Origin: Cunninghamia lanceolata
Lineage: Eukaryota; Streptophyta; Pinopsida; Cupressales; Cupressaceae
DNA length: 64,000 nucleotides
Assembly (NCBI GenBank): GCA_027924645.1
Contig: BSBN01000860.1
Span: 620,001-684,000, forward strand
Direction: 5' to 3'
In this document: in pieces, positions 11,341 to 22,265 of the stretch
Layout of the letters: the number at the start of each line of letters is the position of its first letter
Position numbering within the stretch: the first letter of the stretch is position 1
Made by a program: the position numbers and the translations under genes
The notes under the pieces: model-generated
Database searches by the model: none
Seen by the model: only the letters and a program-made list of their open reading frames with translations
Told to the model about the DNA's origin: nothing

Positions 11341-12874
11341 AGGCCTTGCTTGAGTGGTTGGATGGTGGTTCTGCTCATTGGGTTGGGTGGTAGTAGTGGA
11401 ACTTGGTGGAACTTTTGGGTGGCAATGGCAAAAAAACTAGTGGTGGAGGCACTAGGTTGTGGTGATGCAAGTAAGCACCCTTGGTTTAGAAAGAATCACT
11501 CACTAGGCTGTAATATGATTAGGGCTTTGACGTACAAATCTTGTGCAGTATTAATGACATCACCACTAGTGTGTGTTGACATTGACAAAAAAAAATATGC
11601 TACTAATTCCTATTCATACCTACTAATGTAGTCACCCTGTTCCCTACTAACAAATGATGATGCAAGTGGAGTACCTGCCAGCTAATGAAATTGCACCACA
11701 AAGGGAATATTCGTGAATATGTCAAAGAATTTACAGATTGCTGATGCTAAAAGTACCACACAATTTTAGACAAGTACAGTGGCCATATGGTAAAGAATCA
11801 TATGACTATATAGATTTTGTACGGATTGTACAGATTTTTCTAATGTAGATTTTCTACAAACCCTAAAAATGACAAAAAAATTTGGCTCCAAAATATGAAG
11901 TGTTTTATATCAAAATCATCCCTTGGGCCTTTTGATCTTAATGGTGAGGTCCATTTTGCACTAGGATGCACCATATGGAACTTATTGATAAAATCTGTCC
12001 AAATGGGGGTTGGGAGTTACAGATCTGAAGCTTTAAGACCATGTAAGAGTCACACAATAGACTCAGGGATGCCCAAGATCACTTTCAACCAAAACAACCT
12101 TCCACAACAAGAGATCTAAGCAACACAAACGCTATATTTCCTAAGAATGATAATGATGCATACAAGATACAAGATACATAAGATTTAAAATATGTACACA
12201 AATGTACAATGAGAGCCCTTGCTTATATAGGCAAGGTTGAGACCTAGAATATCATGTCGTCATGACAATTGTCTTAATCGTATGACTTGAGACACAAATA
12301 TTAAATGCCCTGAGTAAACTTAACTAGACAAGTGTGAATAGGACCTAATGAGGAATCAATGAGGTAAAACACCCTATTCACACCAAGAATGTTTCCCAGA
12401 AGACTGCCTTATTACTCCAACTTATCACTCCCACCTTTTGATATACCTATATCTCCAGTCTGCTGTGCCAAACCACCCAATAGAGTGGACTGGCATCGAG
12501 AGACATGGTACTAAAAGTCTTGGCTGTATCTAACGCCTAGGTATTGGAGTATAATCCTTCCTTGGTTTCACTAGACCCTTTATGGGGAATCTAGCTTAGC
12601 CAAAAATGATAGATCACTAGAAGAAGAAAGAGAAGATACATCACTGAGTGGAAAGTCTAGAAAAACAAGAGAGAGAAGAAGGTCAATAAAAAATAACTAT
12701 ATGAAAAAGTTTCTACATTCTCCTTATTACTCCCACCTCTATATCCCTCAAGTATACATATAGCGCGTCACTTCCCAAGATATGAGAGGGTAATATTCTC
12801 GAATGTTGTGTTCAGTGTATTATAGAGGGGGCTTAAGAGGGGTAGAAACTAATAAGAAAATTCAATGACCATGT
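11341..12874. other. No gene; possible decayed LTR sequence
   Basis: On the minus strand a TATA-like CCTATATAAGCAAGG lies near 12220-12235, and purine tracts of the Copia type (AAAAGGTGGGAGTG; GAGGTGGGAGTAATA) lie near 12427-12445 and 12722-12738. No conserved protein motif was found. The stretch borders the retrotransposon starting at 12875. Confidence 0.4.
12870..12874. repeat. Target-site duplication CATGT, left
   Basis: CATGT precedes the TG start of the left LTR and is repeated at 22260-22264, right after the CA end of the right LTR. Confidence 0.95.
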
Positions 12875-15575
12875 TGTTGTGATGTTCACAACACGCCCCA
12901 TTTTGCTCCTTAGCAAAATGAGGACCCCTGCTGTGGCTTTGCTTTTTGCTTCTGCTTGTGTTGCTCTGCTTGGTGGTAAAGGGAAAAGTGGAGTCAAATT
13001 TGCAAACCGTGTTAAAAATATGGAAAAATGCATTTTCAGTACCCTTGCATGATATGGTTGGATTCCTTGTGAAAAATGAGCCAGGGTTGCTTTTTGAACC
13101 ATCTTAAAATTTGCCATATTTTGCAAGTTATGATCATTTTAGTAAAATGTACATTCAGGTTTGTCTATCGCTTGGCATATACAAAGTCCTTTGTATGTGC
13201 AAAGCCTTTTTTTATATATATATACTTGGTCGCTTTTGCATTCGGGTTCAAAATATACAAGGCCGATTGTATTTTCTTTTTTCCTTATATGCATTTGGGA
13301 AATATACAAGGCATTTTATACATAGCGGACCCGAAAAGGTCATTATGCATTGAAAATTCGATGTACATTCGGGCTTGTATATATGGAGATGCAAGGCACT
13401 TTATACAATGGCGGACCCGAAAGGATCATCAAATACTGAAAATTCGTTGTATATTTCGGGCTTGTATTTTTTCACATACAAGCGGAATATACAAAGCACT
13501 ATTCACATACAAGTGCCATATACAAGCGCCGGACCCGAAATCATTATTAAACAAGGTTTTTTCCTTGTATATGCGGGCTTGTATATCGGCGATATACAAT
13601 GAAAATATACAAACGCCGGAATCGAAAGGTTATCAATTGGAGTTAATTGCATGTATATTGCGATATACATTGGTTTTGAATGGGAAGACTTGGCTGAATA
13701 TGAAGCGGAGGACATCGGCAGGAGTCTTGCCGATGAAAGGAGCATCAGCCAGGGTAAAGGCATCGGTGGAGGAAATTTGTGAGTCGCCGATGGGCGATCT
13801 CACGCCGATGAAGAACATGACAAAAGGGAGATCGGCAAGAGTCCCGCCGATAAGTAAAGAGCATCGATGTAAGGTAAGACATCGGCGGAAAGGATTTGGA
13901 GTTCGCCGATGGCGAATCTCTCGCTGATAGAAGGAAACAAAGGGAAATAACGAGAAAGGCCATCGGCCAAAGTATTTTTGGACTCACCGATAGTATTTGT
14001 CACGCCAATGGGCAGGAAATGGAAAGCAATGGGAATTTTAAACTCATATTTTTTGGCGCCCGTGGCATTTTTTTCCGGTCAGCGATGGTTGACCCATTGT
14101 TTTTTGAACATCTGTGTGTAGTCTTGAATGCGGTTTCTGCTAATTTTGGACCCAATTTCCACATTTTTTTTGCACAGTCACCTTGATTTAAATAGATATT
14201 TTGGTTTCCTACTGTTCAGTTGGTAAATTTGATACTTATTGCTTGTCTTGTCTTGCAGGCTTGTAGTTGAGGAAGCAACTGGAACTTCATCACAGTGACA
14301 TCATGGAGGAAGAAAATCTGATTTCAGGAGCAGGAAGGTAAAGATGAAGTGCAAAAAAGTCAAGGCCATTCAAATGAAGGACAAGGTTGCAGCTGAGAAC
14401 ATTACTACAATAGACAAACAGAAGTTATTGCTGAGCTGCCAGAGCTTCTCAGAAGGGGCAATATTTCACCCAGATTTGACACCGCTCAGAGATATTTTGG
14501 AGGACTGGTTCATCTATATTTATTGCTATAACCAGGGGTTTAGTTAGGTTTTTTGCTGTAGTGAGGACAATCAGAAAGTCTTTATATTGTGCCTCTCTGC
14601 ACTGTAATACTTTACAACAGGGGCTACAATAGGGGCTACAATAGGGATTTTTAGGGACACACGGCAAGTTAGCTTAGTTTAGATTAGAAGTAGAAGAAGG
14701 AGGTCGCCTGTTTGTCTACAGTAAGGTGTGCGTGGAATGTCTGGCTTCCTTACTGTATCTGTAAAGCTTGTAAGTTCTTTGTAGTGTGATCAATGAAACT
14801 AAGAGTCATTCCAACATTGTAGATCATGTATGACTGTTTGTTTCTAATACAATAGAATCTGGAGTTCTGCATCTATCTTCTGAGTGTTCTCCTACTCTTC
14901 TTTGTGTTTTGAAATATTATCTTTGAGAGCTTGCAATTTTAAATGTATGTTTGTGAAAATGCTCAGAACTTGCATTTAAGGTTTTTACTATGGATTTGAT
15001 CAAATTACTGTGGTATTTACATAGTGCATAATAGAACAATTAGATCCTTCGGTAGATTAAATAAGGTGTAGATTAGATCTTTCTAACTTTTTCCAACCCA
15101 TCTGAATATTTAGCTAAAAAATGTAGAAATCTAAAGGAAATTATCTCAAATTTGAAGAAGCATGCATAACAGAGTTTAAGGTAGACAGTTTTCATAAATA
15201 TATAAAGGAGAAAGCTGCAATAATTCAAGAAAACCATCTAAAACTTGCAGCATAGTAACACTTGTATGCAAATGAACAAAATACTTGTGGATATCTATGA
15301 CCTTTTGCATAATCTTAGTCCAGTAAACCACAAAACAACTTTAAACTACGTAAGGCCCCTTGAACAATTATAGCTTCACATTGACCAACTGAACTTGACC
15401 AACTGAACCATTGTAGACTTGAGATTAATTGAATCTTAAATGATTCCTTCTTATCTTTCAAGTATAGTTTCAGTTCATTATATGTGAATTTTAACTTATT
15501 GTTATGATTGCATCAAAACAATCACCAATAGTTTTCTGGCGCTAGAAGGAGGGCTGTATATTGCAATCACCAACA
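12875..15575 (+). repeat. Left (5') LTR, 2701 bp
   Basis: Three compositional zones are visible. 13165-13625 is rich in TATACAAG / CTTGTATAT and GGACCCGAAA motifs. 13700-14015 is rich in CATCGGC and its complement GCCGATG. The last 1.3 kb is plainer, with AATGAA-type polyadenylation candidates near 14795. The LTR ends with CAATCACCAATAGTTTTCTGG..., a spacer, and CAATCACCAACA. Open stretches of up to about 280 codons occur in the repetitive zones but are not credible genes. Confidence 0.92.
13700..14015. repeat. CATCGGC/GCCGATG short-motif cluster in the LTR
   Basis: The heptamer CATCGGC, its complement GCCGATG and one-base variants recur about every 20-40 bp, often as facing pairs (for example GACATCGGCAGGAGTC followed by TTGCCGATG). 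The same cluster is present in the right LTR at 20395-20700. The facing pairs could form hairpins in RNA or bind a protein as repeated sites; function is unknown. Confidence 0.8.
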
Positions 15576-15600
15576 GTTTTCTGGCACTAGAAGGAGGGCC
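15523..15600 (+). promoter_or_regulatory. Primer-binding segment and its extra copy inside the LTR end
   Basis: Right after the LTR end (CAACA at 15571-15575) comes GTTTTCTGGCACTAGAAGGAGGGCC. TGGCACTAGAAGGAGGG sits where an LTR retrotransposon anneals a tRNA 3' end, although I cannot name the tRNA. The last 55 bp of the LTR itself contain almost the same junction, CAATCACCAATA followed by GTTTTCTGGCGCTAGAAGG. The right LTR carries this inner copy too (from 22204). Confidence 0.7.
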
Positions 15601-16791
15601 TGATTTAGTTTAGGGTTAATTTTCTGAGTTTAAATGCTATTTTCTGAGATATGTTAGATCTCATAAAATTTCAAAAAACCTAAAAAGTTGAAAAGGGGGT
15701 CCCGTTTCCAATGGACTCATATAGGGACAGTTTTCAAGTTGACATTCCTTCATTTCAGAAGGCTTTGAATAAACAGCTTTATCCTAAAAATCTATATAGC
15801 TATGGTTTATTTGTAAGGTGTAGGATACATAAGTCCGCAGAGCATGGTGAGCTTAATTGTCTATCTTTTCTTACAAGGTTAGATTTATATTTGAAAGGAC
15901 TAATCTCTCTCTCAGATGTGTATAAGGCTGAAAGTTGCTAGGGAAATGAGGAGATTATTGAGCGACAGGAGGATGCAACATCCACAGTCAGTAAATGTGC
16001 AGAGGATACAAAGATGGAACCAATGCTAAGAATAAAGGATAGTAAGATCTCTTTCCAGGAATCATGTGATGGTAAGAAAAAAAATCTGTCTTTTCGTCAA
16101 AGTCCAGCTGTGATTAAAGTTAGTGAAAAGTATAAATATCCTAAAAAATGCAGAGAAGAAATCACAGCTCATGTCCCTTTTCTAGATAATAAGCAAAAAG
16201 GATTTAATAAAAAAGAAAAGGAAAGTGAGGTTCATCTTGATACATTTGATAAATATATGGAATTACTAAGAAATATTTGTCAAGAGGAAATCTCTGGATC
16301 TGACCTGAACAGTTTTAACGAACATGATTTGGCAAAGAAGTGTAAACAAGCATTGGCAAAATTAAGGTGCACTAAAACTGATGAAGTTCCCACTACAGCA
16401 ACTAATGAAGTCATAGAGGAGAAAGTAAATCCTAATCCCATGACTGACTTCTTTGAATTAAATGATCAAAGTCAAGATTGTTGCAGGTCAATAAAATTAG
16501 ACTCTTCACTAAATGATAAATGCGAGTCAGTTGATGACCAATTATTAAAAATTAAAAATACAGAAGATTTTGGAGCTGCTATGCATAATCAGACATCCCC
16601 CCCATGCCATGTTGAAAATAAAATAGGGGAGTACTCCTGTCAATCTAAAGATGATGTTCCACCTTTACTCTCAAGTGATTTAGAAATGATTAATTTCTGT
16701 ATGTCAGATTATGATGATGAAGATACTTACTTAAGTGCTGATGTGCAGGAAACTAATGAGAACATTGAGAGGTTTGCTAAATTTGAGGGTA

Positions 16792-18002
16792 GGGTAAATG
16801 CAAGAAGTTGTGTCCACTTAAGGTGGAAGTTTCAGAGTTAGAAAAAAATCCAAAATCGGGTTAACCAAAACGGGATCCCGCTTTTTATGAAACGGGATCC
16901 CGTTTTGCTTTGGAATCCCAAGCCAAAAGCGGGATCCCATTTTCAAAAAACGGGATCCTGTTTTGAGTTTCATAAAAGGTTAATATTTTAACCTTTATGA
17001 AACGGGATCCCGTTTCAAAACGGGATCCCATTTCAAAACGGGATCCCGTTTCATAAAGCTTAAAATATTAACCTTTTATGAAACGGGATCCCATTTTAAA
17101 ACGGGATCCTGTTATTTAAAATTTGAATTTTAAGCTCAGGTTTTGCTTTGTAACCCGGTTTAGGAAATGCTTTGGGGACCCGAACCTGACCTCTGGACCA
17201 GGTTTGACCTGCAACTTGAAGGTCCTGTCAATGTCACAACAAAATAGTGACTTTGGGCATATATCTGAAGGTCTATTTTGCAGAATATTTTGACGAAATT
17301 AAAACCCATTATAGATGAGATAGTGTAGATTCCAAATATGTAAATTTTTTTACAATTAGATTAATTTTTCTATTTTTTAATCAATTTCTAATGAAATAGG
17401 TCCATAAACTTGAATTATTAGGGTTTTTTAGTATTTTAATAACTTTTTATTAACATATTTTTTTGTAAAAAAATTGTAGGAAAACATACTTTAGACAATT
17501 CTTTTCAATTTAATTTTTTTTTTCAAAAAATGTTAAGTTTAGGTCATCTTATGCGTGACGTACACGATGATTTTTTAAAAGACCAAAAATGATCAATAAA
17601 AAATTAATAAAAAAAAATATTAAATAAAAAATTACAAAAAAATATGGAAAATGTGCTTCAGTGAGTTACAAATCTTTTCTCAAAAGGATTTTGAAAAATG
17701 TGATTATTTAGGTCAAAATATGGATGACGTACACGTACATGGTATAGTAAAAAAAAAGTGACTTTTAAACAGTGGTTTTTAGAAACACCTATTCAAAATC
17801 ACTTTCTATCATCTGGGTATTGAAAAAAATTACATATTTGGAAACTAGACTCCGAGTACTACATTTCATATTTAGTGACTTTTTCCAAGATTCCACCGTT
17901 AAGTGCTTCAAATTTTTAGGTCAAATGTGACAAATTCTGAAAATCAGGGAAAACACTTCCACTTTTTAGCCAATAAGTGGACACAACTTCTTGCACACAC
18001 CC
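16792..18002 (-). mobile_element. TIR transposon nested in the retrotransposon ORF, carrying a palindrome array
   Basis: The left end GGGTAAATGCAAGAAGTTG and the inverted right end (minus strand GGGTGTGTGCAAGAAGTTG) share a perfect TGCAAGAAGTTGTGTCCACTTA. Flanking GGTA at 16788-16791 and 18003-18006 is the likely target duplication; a TA duplication with slightly longer ends is the alternative. There is no transposase, so it is non-autonomous. The half at 17115-18002 matches 45180-45900 in opposite orientation, and the other end holds the GGGATCCC array. Oriented as minus so that it matches the copy at 45180. Confidence 0.85.
16872..17110. repeat. Array of GGGATCCC palindromes
   Basis: Nine copies of GGGATCC(C/T) occur at 16872, 16894, 16931, 16952, 17004, 17022, 17040, 17085 and 17103, most inside the longer palindrome AAACGGGATCCCGTTT. 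Spacers include two larger inverted repeats of the type AAAGGTTAATATTTTAACCTTT (16975-16997) and CTTAAAATATTAACC (17059-17075). Every unit can fold on itself, and any two can pair. Confidence 0.95.
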
Positions 18003-19136
18003 GGTAAACTGAACAATCGGAATGAAGGAACAAGGGTAGATGAAGATGAAGAAATGATACATCTTGAGTCATTTATCTTCCAACTTGAAAAGGGACCAGA
18101 CATAGAGCTGGGCGACGCAAATGCAGAGTTGAATGAAGAGCCAGCTATCAATAAACAAGCGTGTTCCATAGAGCTAAAGACACATCAGGTTGTCTCTTTC
18201 TTTTTCTTAGTGAACAATGATAAATACTGTTTTGATTATGGAAATTCAAGAGATAGGACATGCATATGGATTAGTCATGAACCTGATGGGCTGCCTCAGT
18301 TACTAATTATTAAGAGCTATTCTGATAAACATAATGAATTTAGAATACAAGAATTTTTTTCAGAATTTAAAGATAAATTTGCTAAGTTAAGAACCATAAC
18401 CAATACCCTGATGCTCCTACACAATCTAAAGAAATATGCAAGTAGGGGTATTCTTGGGTCTTTTCCTGGGTTTCTGTTTTCCTTGTAGAGGCTTGTATAT
18501 AGTTTCGTCGGGTAGTTGTTTTTGTTTTGTTTTATTTTTTCTGTTGTTTCCCTTTGTAGGTTAGCTGTTTGTACAATTTGTCTTTTGTTTGTTTTTGTTG
18601 TTGTTTCTTCCTGTTTGTATAGTTTTTCTGCTTTTTGTGTTGTTTGTATAGCCTATTTGTTTGGTTTGTTTGTTGTCTCCTCAGCAGGGATCTTTGTTTT
18701 ACTTTAGAGTATTAATGAGCAAAACTAGCAACCATTCAAAATAGTATAAAGTTTAGGATATTCAAGTTAATCATTTGCAATTTACACATAACTTGTTACT
18801 GTCATAAATGTAGAGAGTTTTTCATCTTCTGAAGTTTCATATTCAATAAATGTGATTGAGAATTCGAAGCAAGTTTCTCACGATGACGCACCTTAAATCC
18901 TTGGGTTTGTTGAACTTACCAGTGTAGATAATAGGTGAAAAATTAGAGGTTACCCTTGCTACCATTACAATTCTCAGCTTAATTTCAGCAAGTGTCCACT
19001 CCTTGCATCATGAAGTTACAAATTGCTATATCTTGTGAAATCTTTCAAAATTAGAAAAAAGAAAATAAAAATAAATAAAAGAGTAAATAAAGCGGATTAT
19101 ACTGAAAATCTAGATTAAGCCATCTAAGTAACTCTA

Positions 19137-19235
19137 CCGGGGCTATAGATGCTCGCTGGCAGTGGGGCTCTACTTAGGAGAATTGTAACGATAACCTTGC
19201 CGGGGCTATGAACGCTCGCTGGCAGCAAGGCTCTA
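19137..19235. repeat. GC-rich direct repeat, 63-bp spacing
   Basis: Two copies of CCGGGGCTAT..A.GCTCGCTGGCAG..GGGCTCTA-type sequence lie at 19137-19172 and 19200-19235 in the otherwise AT-rich 3' internal region of the retrotransposon, 260 bp before the right LTR. From 18489 to 19136 I see only T/G-rich and plain non-coding sequence. Confidence 0.85.
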
Positions 19236-19492
19236 TCCGGTCGGCTATGAGGGAATATCCTCACCTACGTAGGCTAATGTCAGTCACTGGTTTGTTCAAC
19301 TGATCTTCAAGATGAGGCTTATTAATCACGTGCACACAATTAAACTGAAAATGGAAATTCATGCACCCTTATTGAATACCTTAAGTCTCAAGCTGAATAG
19401 TAATTTACAGGAAAGATAGTTAGAAGTTATGGATTCATTTCATCTAGTTTTCTTGAACACTTTGAATTTAATTGTTTTTTTTGGTTGCTAGT

Positions 19493-19823
19493 TGTTGTGA
19501 TGTTCACAACACGCCCCATTTTGCTCCTTAGCAAAATGAGGACCCCTGCTGTGGCTTTGCTTTTTGCTTCTGCTTGTGTTGCTCTGCTTGGTGGTAAAGG
19601 GAAAAGGGGAGTCAAATTTGCAAACTATGTTAAAAATATGGAAAAATGTATTTTCAGTACCCTTGCATGATATGGTTGGATTCCTTGTGAAAAATGAGCC
19701 AGGGTTGCTTTTTGAACCATTTTAAAATTCACCATATTTTGCAAGTTATGATCATTTTAGTAAAATGTACATTCAGGTTTGTCTATCGCTTGGCATATAC
19801 AAAGTCCTTTGTATGTGCAAAGC

Positions 19824-19909
<86 letters not shown>

Positions 19910-22259
19910 TTGGTCGCTTTTGCATTCGGGTTCAAAATATACAAGGCCGATTGTATTTTCTTTTTTCCTTATATGCATTTGGGAAATATACAAGGCATTT
20001 TATACATAGCGGACCCGAAAAGGTCATTATGCATTGAAAATTCAATGGACATTCAGGCTTGTATATTTGGAGATGCAAGGCACTTTATACAATGGCAGAC
20101 CCGAAAGGATCATCAAATACTGAAAATTTGTTGTATATTTCGGGCTTATATGTTTTCACATACAAGCGGAATATACAAAGCACTGTTCACATACAAGTGC
20201 CATATACAAGCGCCGGACCCGAAATCATTATTAAACAAGGTTTTTTCCTTGTATATGTGGGCTTGTATATCGGTGATATACAATGAAAATATACAAACGC
20301 CGGAATTGAAAGGTTATCAATTGGAGTTAATTGCATGTATATTGCGATATACATTGGTTTTGAATGGGAAGACTTGGCCGAATATGAAGCGGAGGACATC
20401 GGCGGGAGTCTTGCCAATGAAAGGAGCATCGGCCAGGGTAAAGGCATCGGCAGAGGAAATTTGTGAGTCGCCGATGGGCGATCTCACGCCGATGAAGAAC
20501 ATGACGAAAGGGAGATCGGCAGGAGTCCCGCTGATAAGTAAAGAGCATTGATGTAAGGTAAGACATCGGCAGAAAGGATTTGGAGTTTGCCGATGGTGAA
20601 TCTCTCACCGATAGAAGGAAACAAAGGGAAATAACAAGAAAGGCCATCGGCCAAAGTATTTTTGGACTCGCCGATAGTATTTGTCATGCCGATGGGCGGG
20701 AAATGGAAAGTGATGGGAATTTTAAACTCATATTTTTTGGCACCTGTGGCATTTTTTTTCGGTCAGCGATGGTTGACCTGTTTTTTTTGAATGTCTGTGT
20801 GCAGTCTTGAACACGATTTCTGCTAATTTTGGACCCGATTTCCACATTTTTTTTGCACAGTCACCCTGATTTAAACAGATATTTTGGTTTCCTACTGTTC
20901 ATTTGGTAAATTTGATACTTATTGCTTGTCTTGTCTTGCAGGCTTGCAGTTGAGGAAGCAGCTAGAACTTCATCACAGTGACATCATGGAGGAAGAAAAT
21001 CTAATTTTAGGAGTAGGAAGGTAAAGATGAAGTGCGAAAAAGTCAAGGCCATTCAAATGAAGGACAAGGTTGCAGCTGAGAACATTACTACAATAGACAA
21101 ACATAAGTTATTGCTGAGCTGCCAGAGCTTCTTAGAAGGGGCAATATTTCGCCCAGATTTGACACTGCTCAGAGATATTTTGGAGGACTGGTTCATCTAT
21201 ATTTATTGCTGTAACCAGGGGTTTGAACCAGGGGTTTAGTTAGGTTTTTTGCTGTAGTGAGGACAATCAGAAAGTCTTTATATTGTGCCTCTCTGCACTG
21301 TAATACTTTACAACAGGGGCTACAATAGGGATTTTTAGGGACACACGGCAAGTTAGCTTAGTTTAGATTAGAAGTAGAAGAAGGAGGTCGCCTGTTTGTC
21401 TGCAGTAAGGTGTGCGTGGAATGTCTGGCTTCCTTACTGTATCTGTAAAGCTTGTAAGTTCTTTGTAGTGTGATCAATGAAACTAAGAGTCATTCCAACA
21501 TTGTAGATCATGTATGACTGTTTGTTTCTAATACAATAGAATCTGGAGTTCTACATCTATCTTCTGAGTGTTCTCCTGCTCTTCTTTGTGTTTTGAAATA
21601 TTATCTTTGAGAGCTTGCAATTTTAAATGTATGTTTGTGAAAATGCTCAGAACTTGCATTTAAGGTTTTTACTGTGGATTTGATCAAATTACTGTGGTAT
21701 TTACATAGTGCATAATAGAACAATTAGATCCTTCGGTAGATTAAATAAGGTGTAGATTAGATCTTTCTAACTTTTCCCAACCCATCTGAATATTTAGCTG
21801 AAAAACGTAGAAATCTAAAGGAAATTGTCTCAAATTTGAAGAAGCATGCATAACAGAGTTTAAGGTAGACAATTTTCATAAATATATAAAGGAGAAAGCT
21901 GCAATAATTCAAGAAAACCATCTAAAACTTGCAGCACAGTAACACTTGTATGCAAATGAACAAAATACTTGTGGATATCTATGACCTTTTGCATAATCTT
22001 AGTCCAGTAAACCACAAAACAACTCTAAACTACGTAAGGCCCCTTAAACAATTACAGCTTCACATTGACCAACTGAACTTGACCAACCGAACCATTGTAG
22101 ACTTGGGATTAATTGAATCTTAAATGATTCCTTCTTATCTTTCAAGTATAGTTTCAGTTCATTATTTTTGAATTTTAACTTATTGTTATGATTGCATTAA
22201 AACAATCACCAATAGTTTTCTGGTGCTAGAAGGAGGGCTGTATATTGCAATCACCAACA
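19493..22259 (+). repeat. Right (3') LTR, 2767 bp
   Basis: Same structure as the left LTR, but with the short TA run near 13212 grown to about 40 units (19827-19908). It ends CAATCACCAACA at 22259 and is followed by the CATGT duplication. Confidence 0.92.
19827..19908. repeat. (TA)n microsatellite expanded in the right LTR
   Basis: About 40 TA units; the equivalent place in the left LTR has only about five. The expansion therefore happened after insertion, since both LTRs are copied from one template. Confidence 0.95.
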
Positions 22260-22265
22260 CATGTA

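Larger units (their letters stand above)
15711..18488 (+). pseudogene. Retrotransposon ORF of unknown family, split by a nested element
   Basis: One reading frame runs from ATG 15711 to 16791, is interrupted by the 1211-bp element at 16792-18002, and resumes in the same frame at 18003, ending at a TAG at 18486-18488. Removing the element and one 4-bp target copy takes out 1215 bp, a multiple of three, leaving about 520 codons. There is one further lesion, an in-frame TAG at 15939-15941 after KAESC. The predicted product is charged, with short repeated Lys/Glu-rich segments (KKEKESEVH), a run of acidic residues (SDYDDEDTYLS near 16710; DEDEEMIHLE near 18045) and scattered cysteines. I see no CCHC knuckle, protease DSG or RT motif. 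Its position just after the primer-binding segment is that of gag, so a diverged structural protein is the best guess. It is the only long ORF of the element. Confidence 0.6.
12875..22259 (+). mobile_element. Complete non-autonomous LTR retrotransposon with 2.7-kb LTRs
   Basis: Two direct LTRs (12875-15575, 2701 bp; 19493-22259, 2767 bp) both start TGTTGTGATG and end CAATCACCAACA, and a perfect 5-bp target duplication flanks the whole. The internal region is only 3.9 kb and carries no protease, RT, RNase H or integrase, so the element must have been moved by another element's enzymes. It has a primer-binding-type segment right after the left LTR and one interrupted ORF of unknown family. In the segments compared by eye the two LTRs agree at roughly 19 of 20 bases, mostly transitions, apart from expansion of a TA tract. 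Orientation is plus, from the primer-binding segment and the ORF. No classical polypurine tract is obvious before the right LTR (the flank reads GGTTGCTAGT), which is odd. It resembles the large retrotransposon derivative (LARD) class. Confidence 0.92.

Noticed and set aside
11350..11631. Frame of 93 codons and another at 11895-12119
   Set aside because: No start context, no domain, no repeat partner; within the length expected by chance.
13076..13927. Open frame of about 280 codons in the left LTR, with a counterpart at 19694-20551
   Set aside because: It lies in short-motif repeats that lack stops in several frames on both strands, and the TA expansion adds a run of Tyr-Ile. No domain; explained by repetition.
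16872..17110. CRISPR-like array
   Set aside because: Units are short palindromes with irregular spacers in a eukaryotic transposon; no cas genes.
18516..18707. Hydrophobic 62-residue frame in the retrotransposon interior
   Set aside because: T/G-rich sequence codes for Val, Leu, Phe and Cys in any frame; no sign of an envelope or membrane gene.
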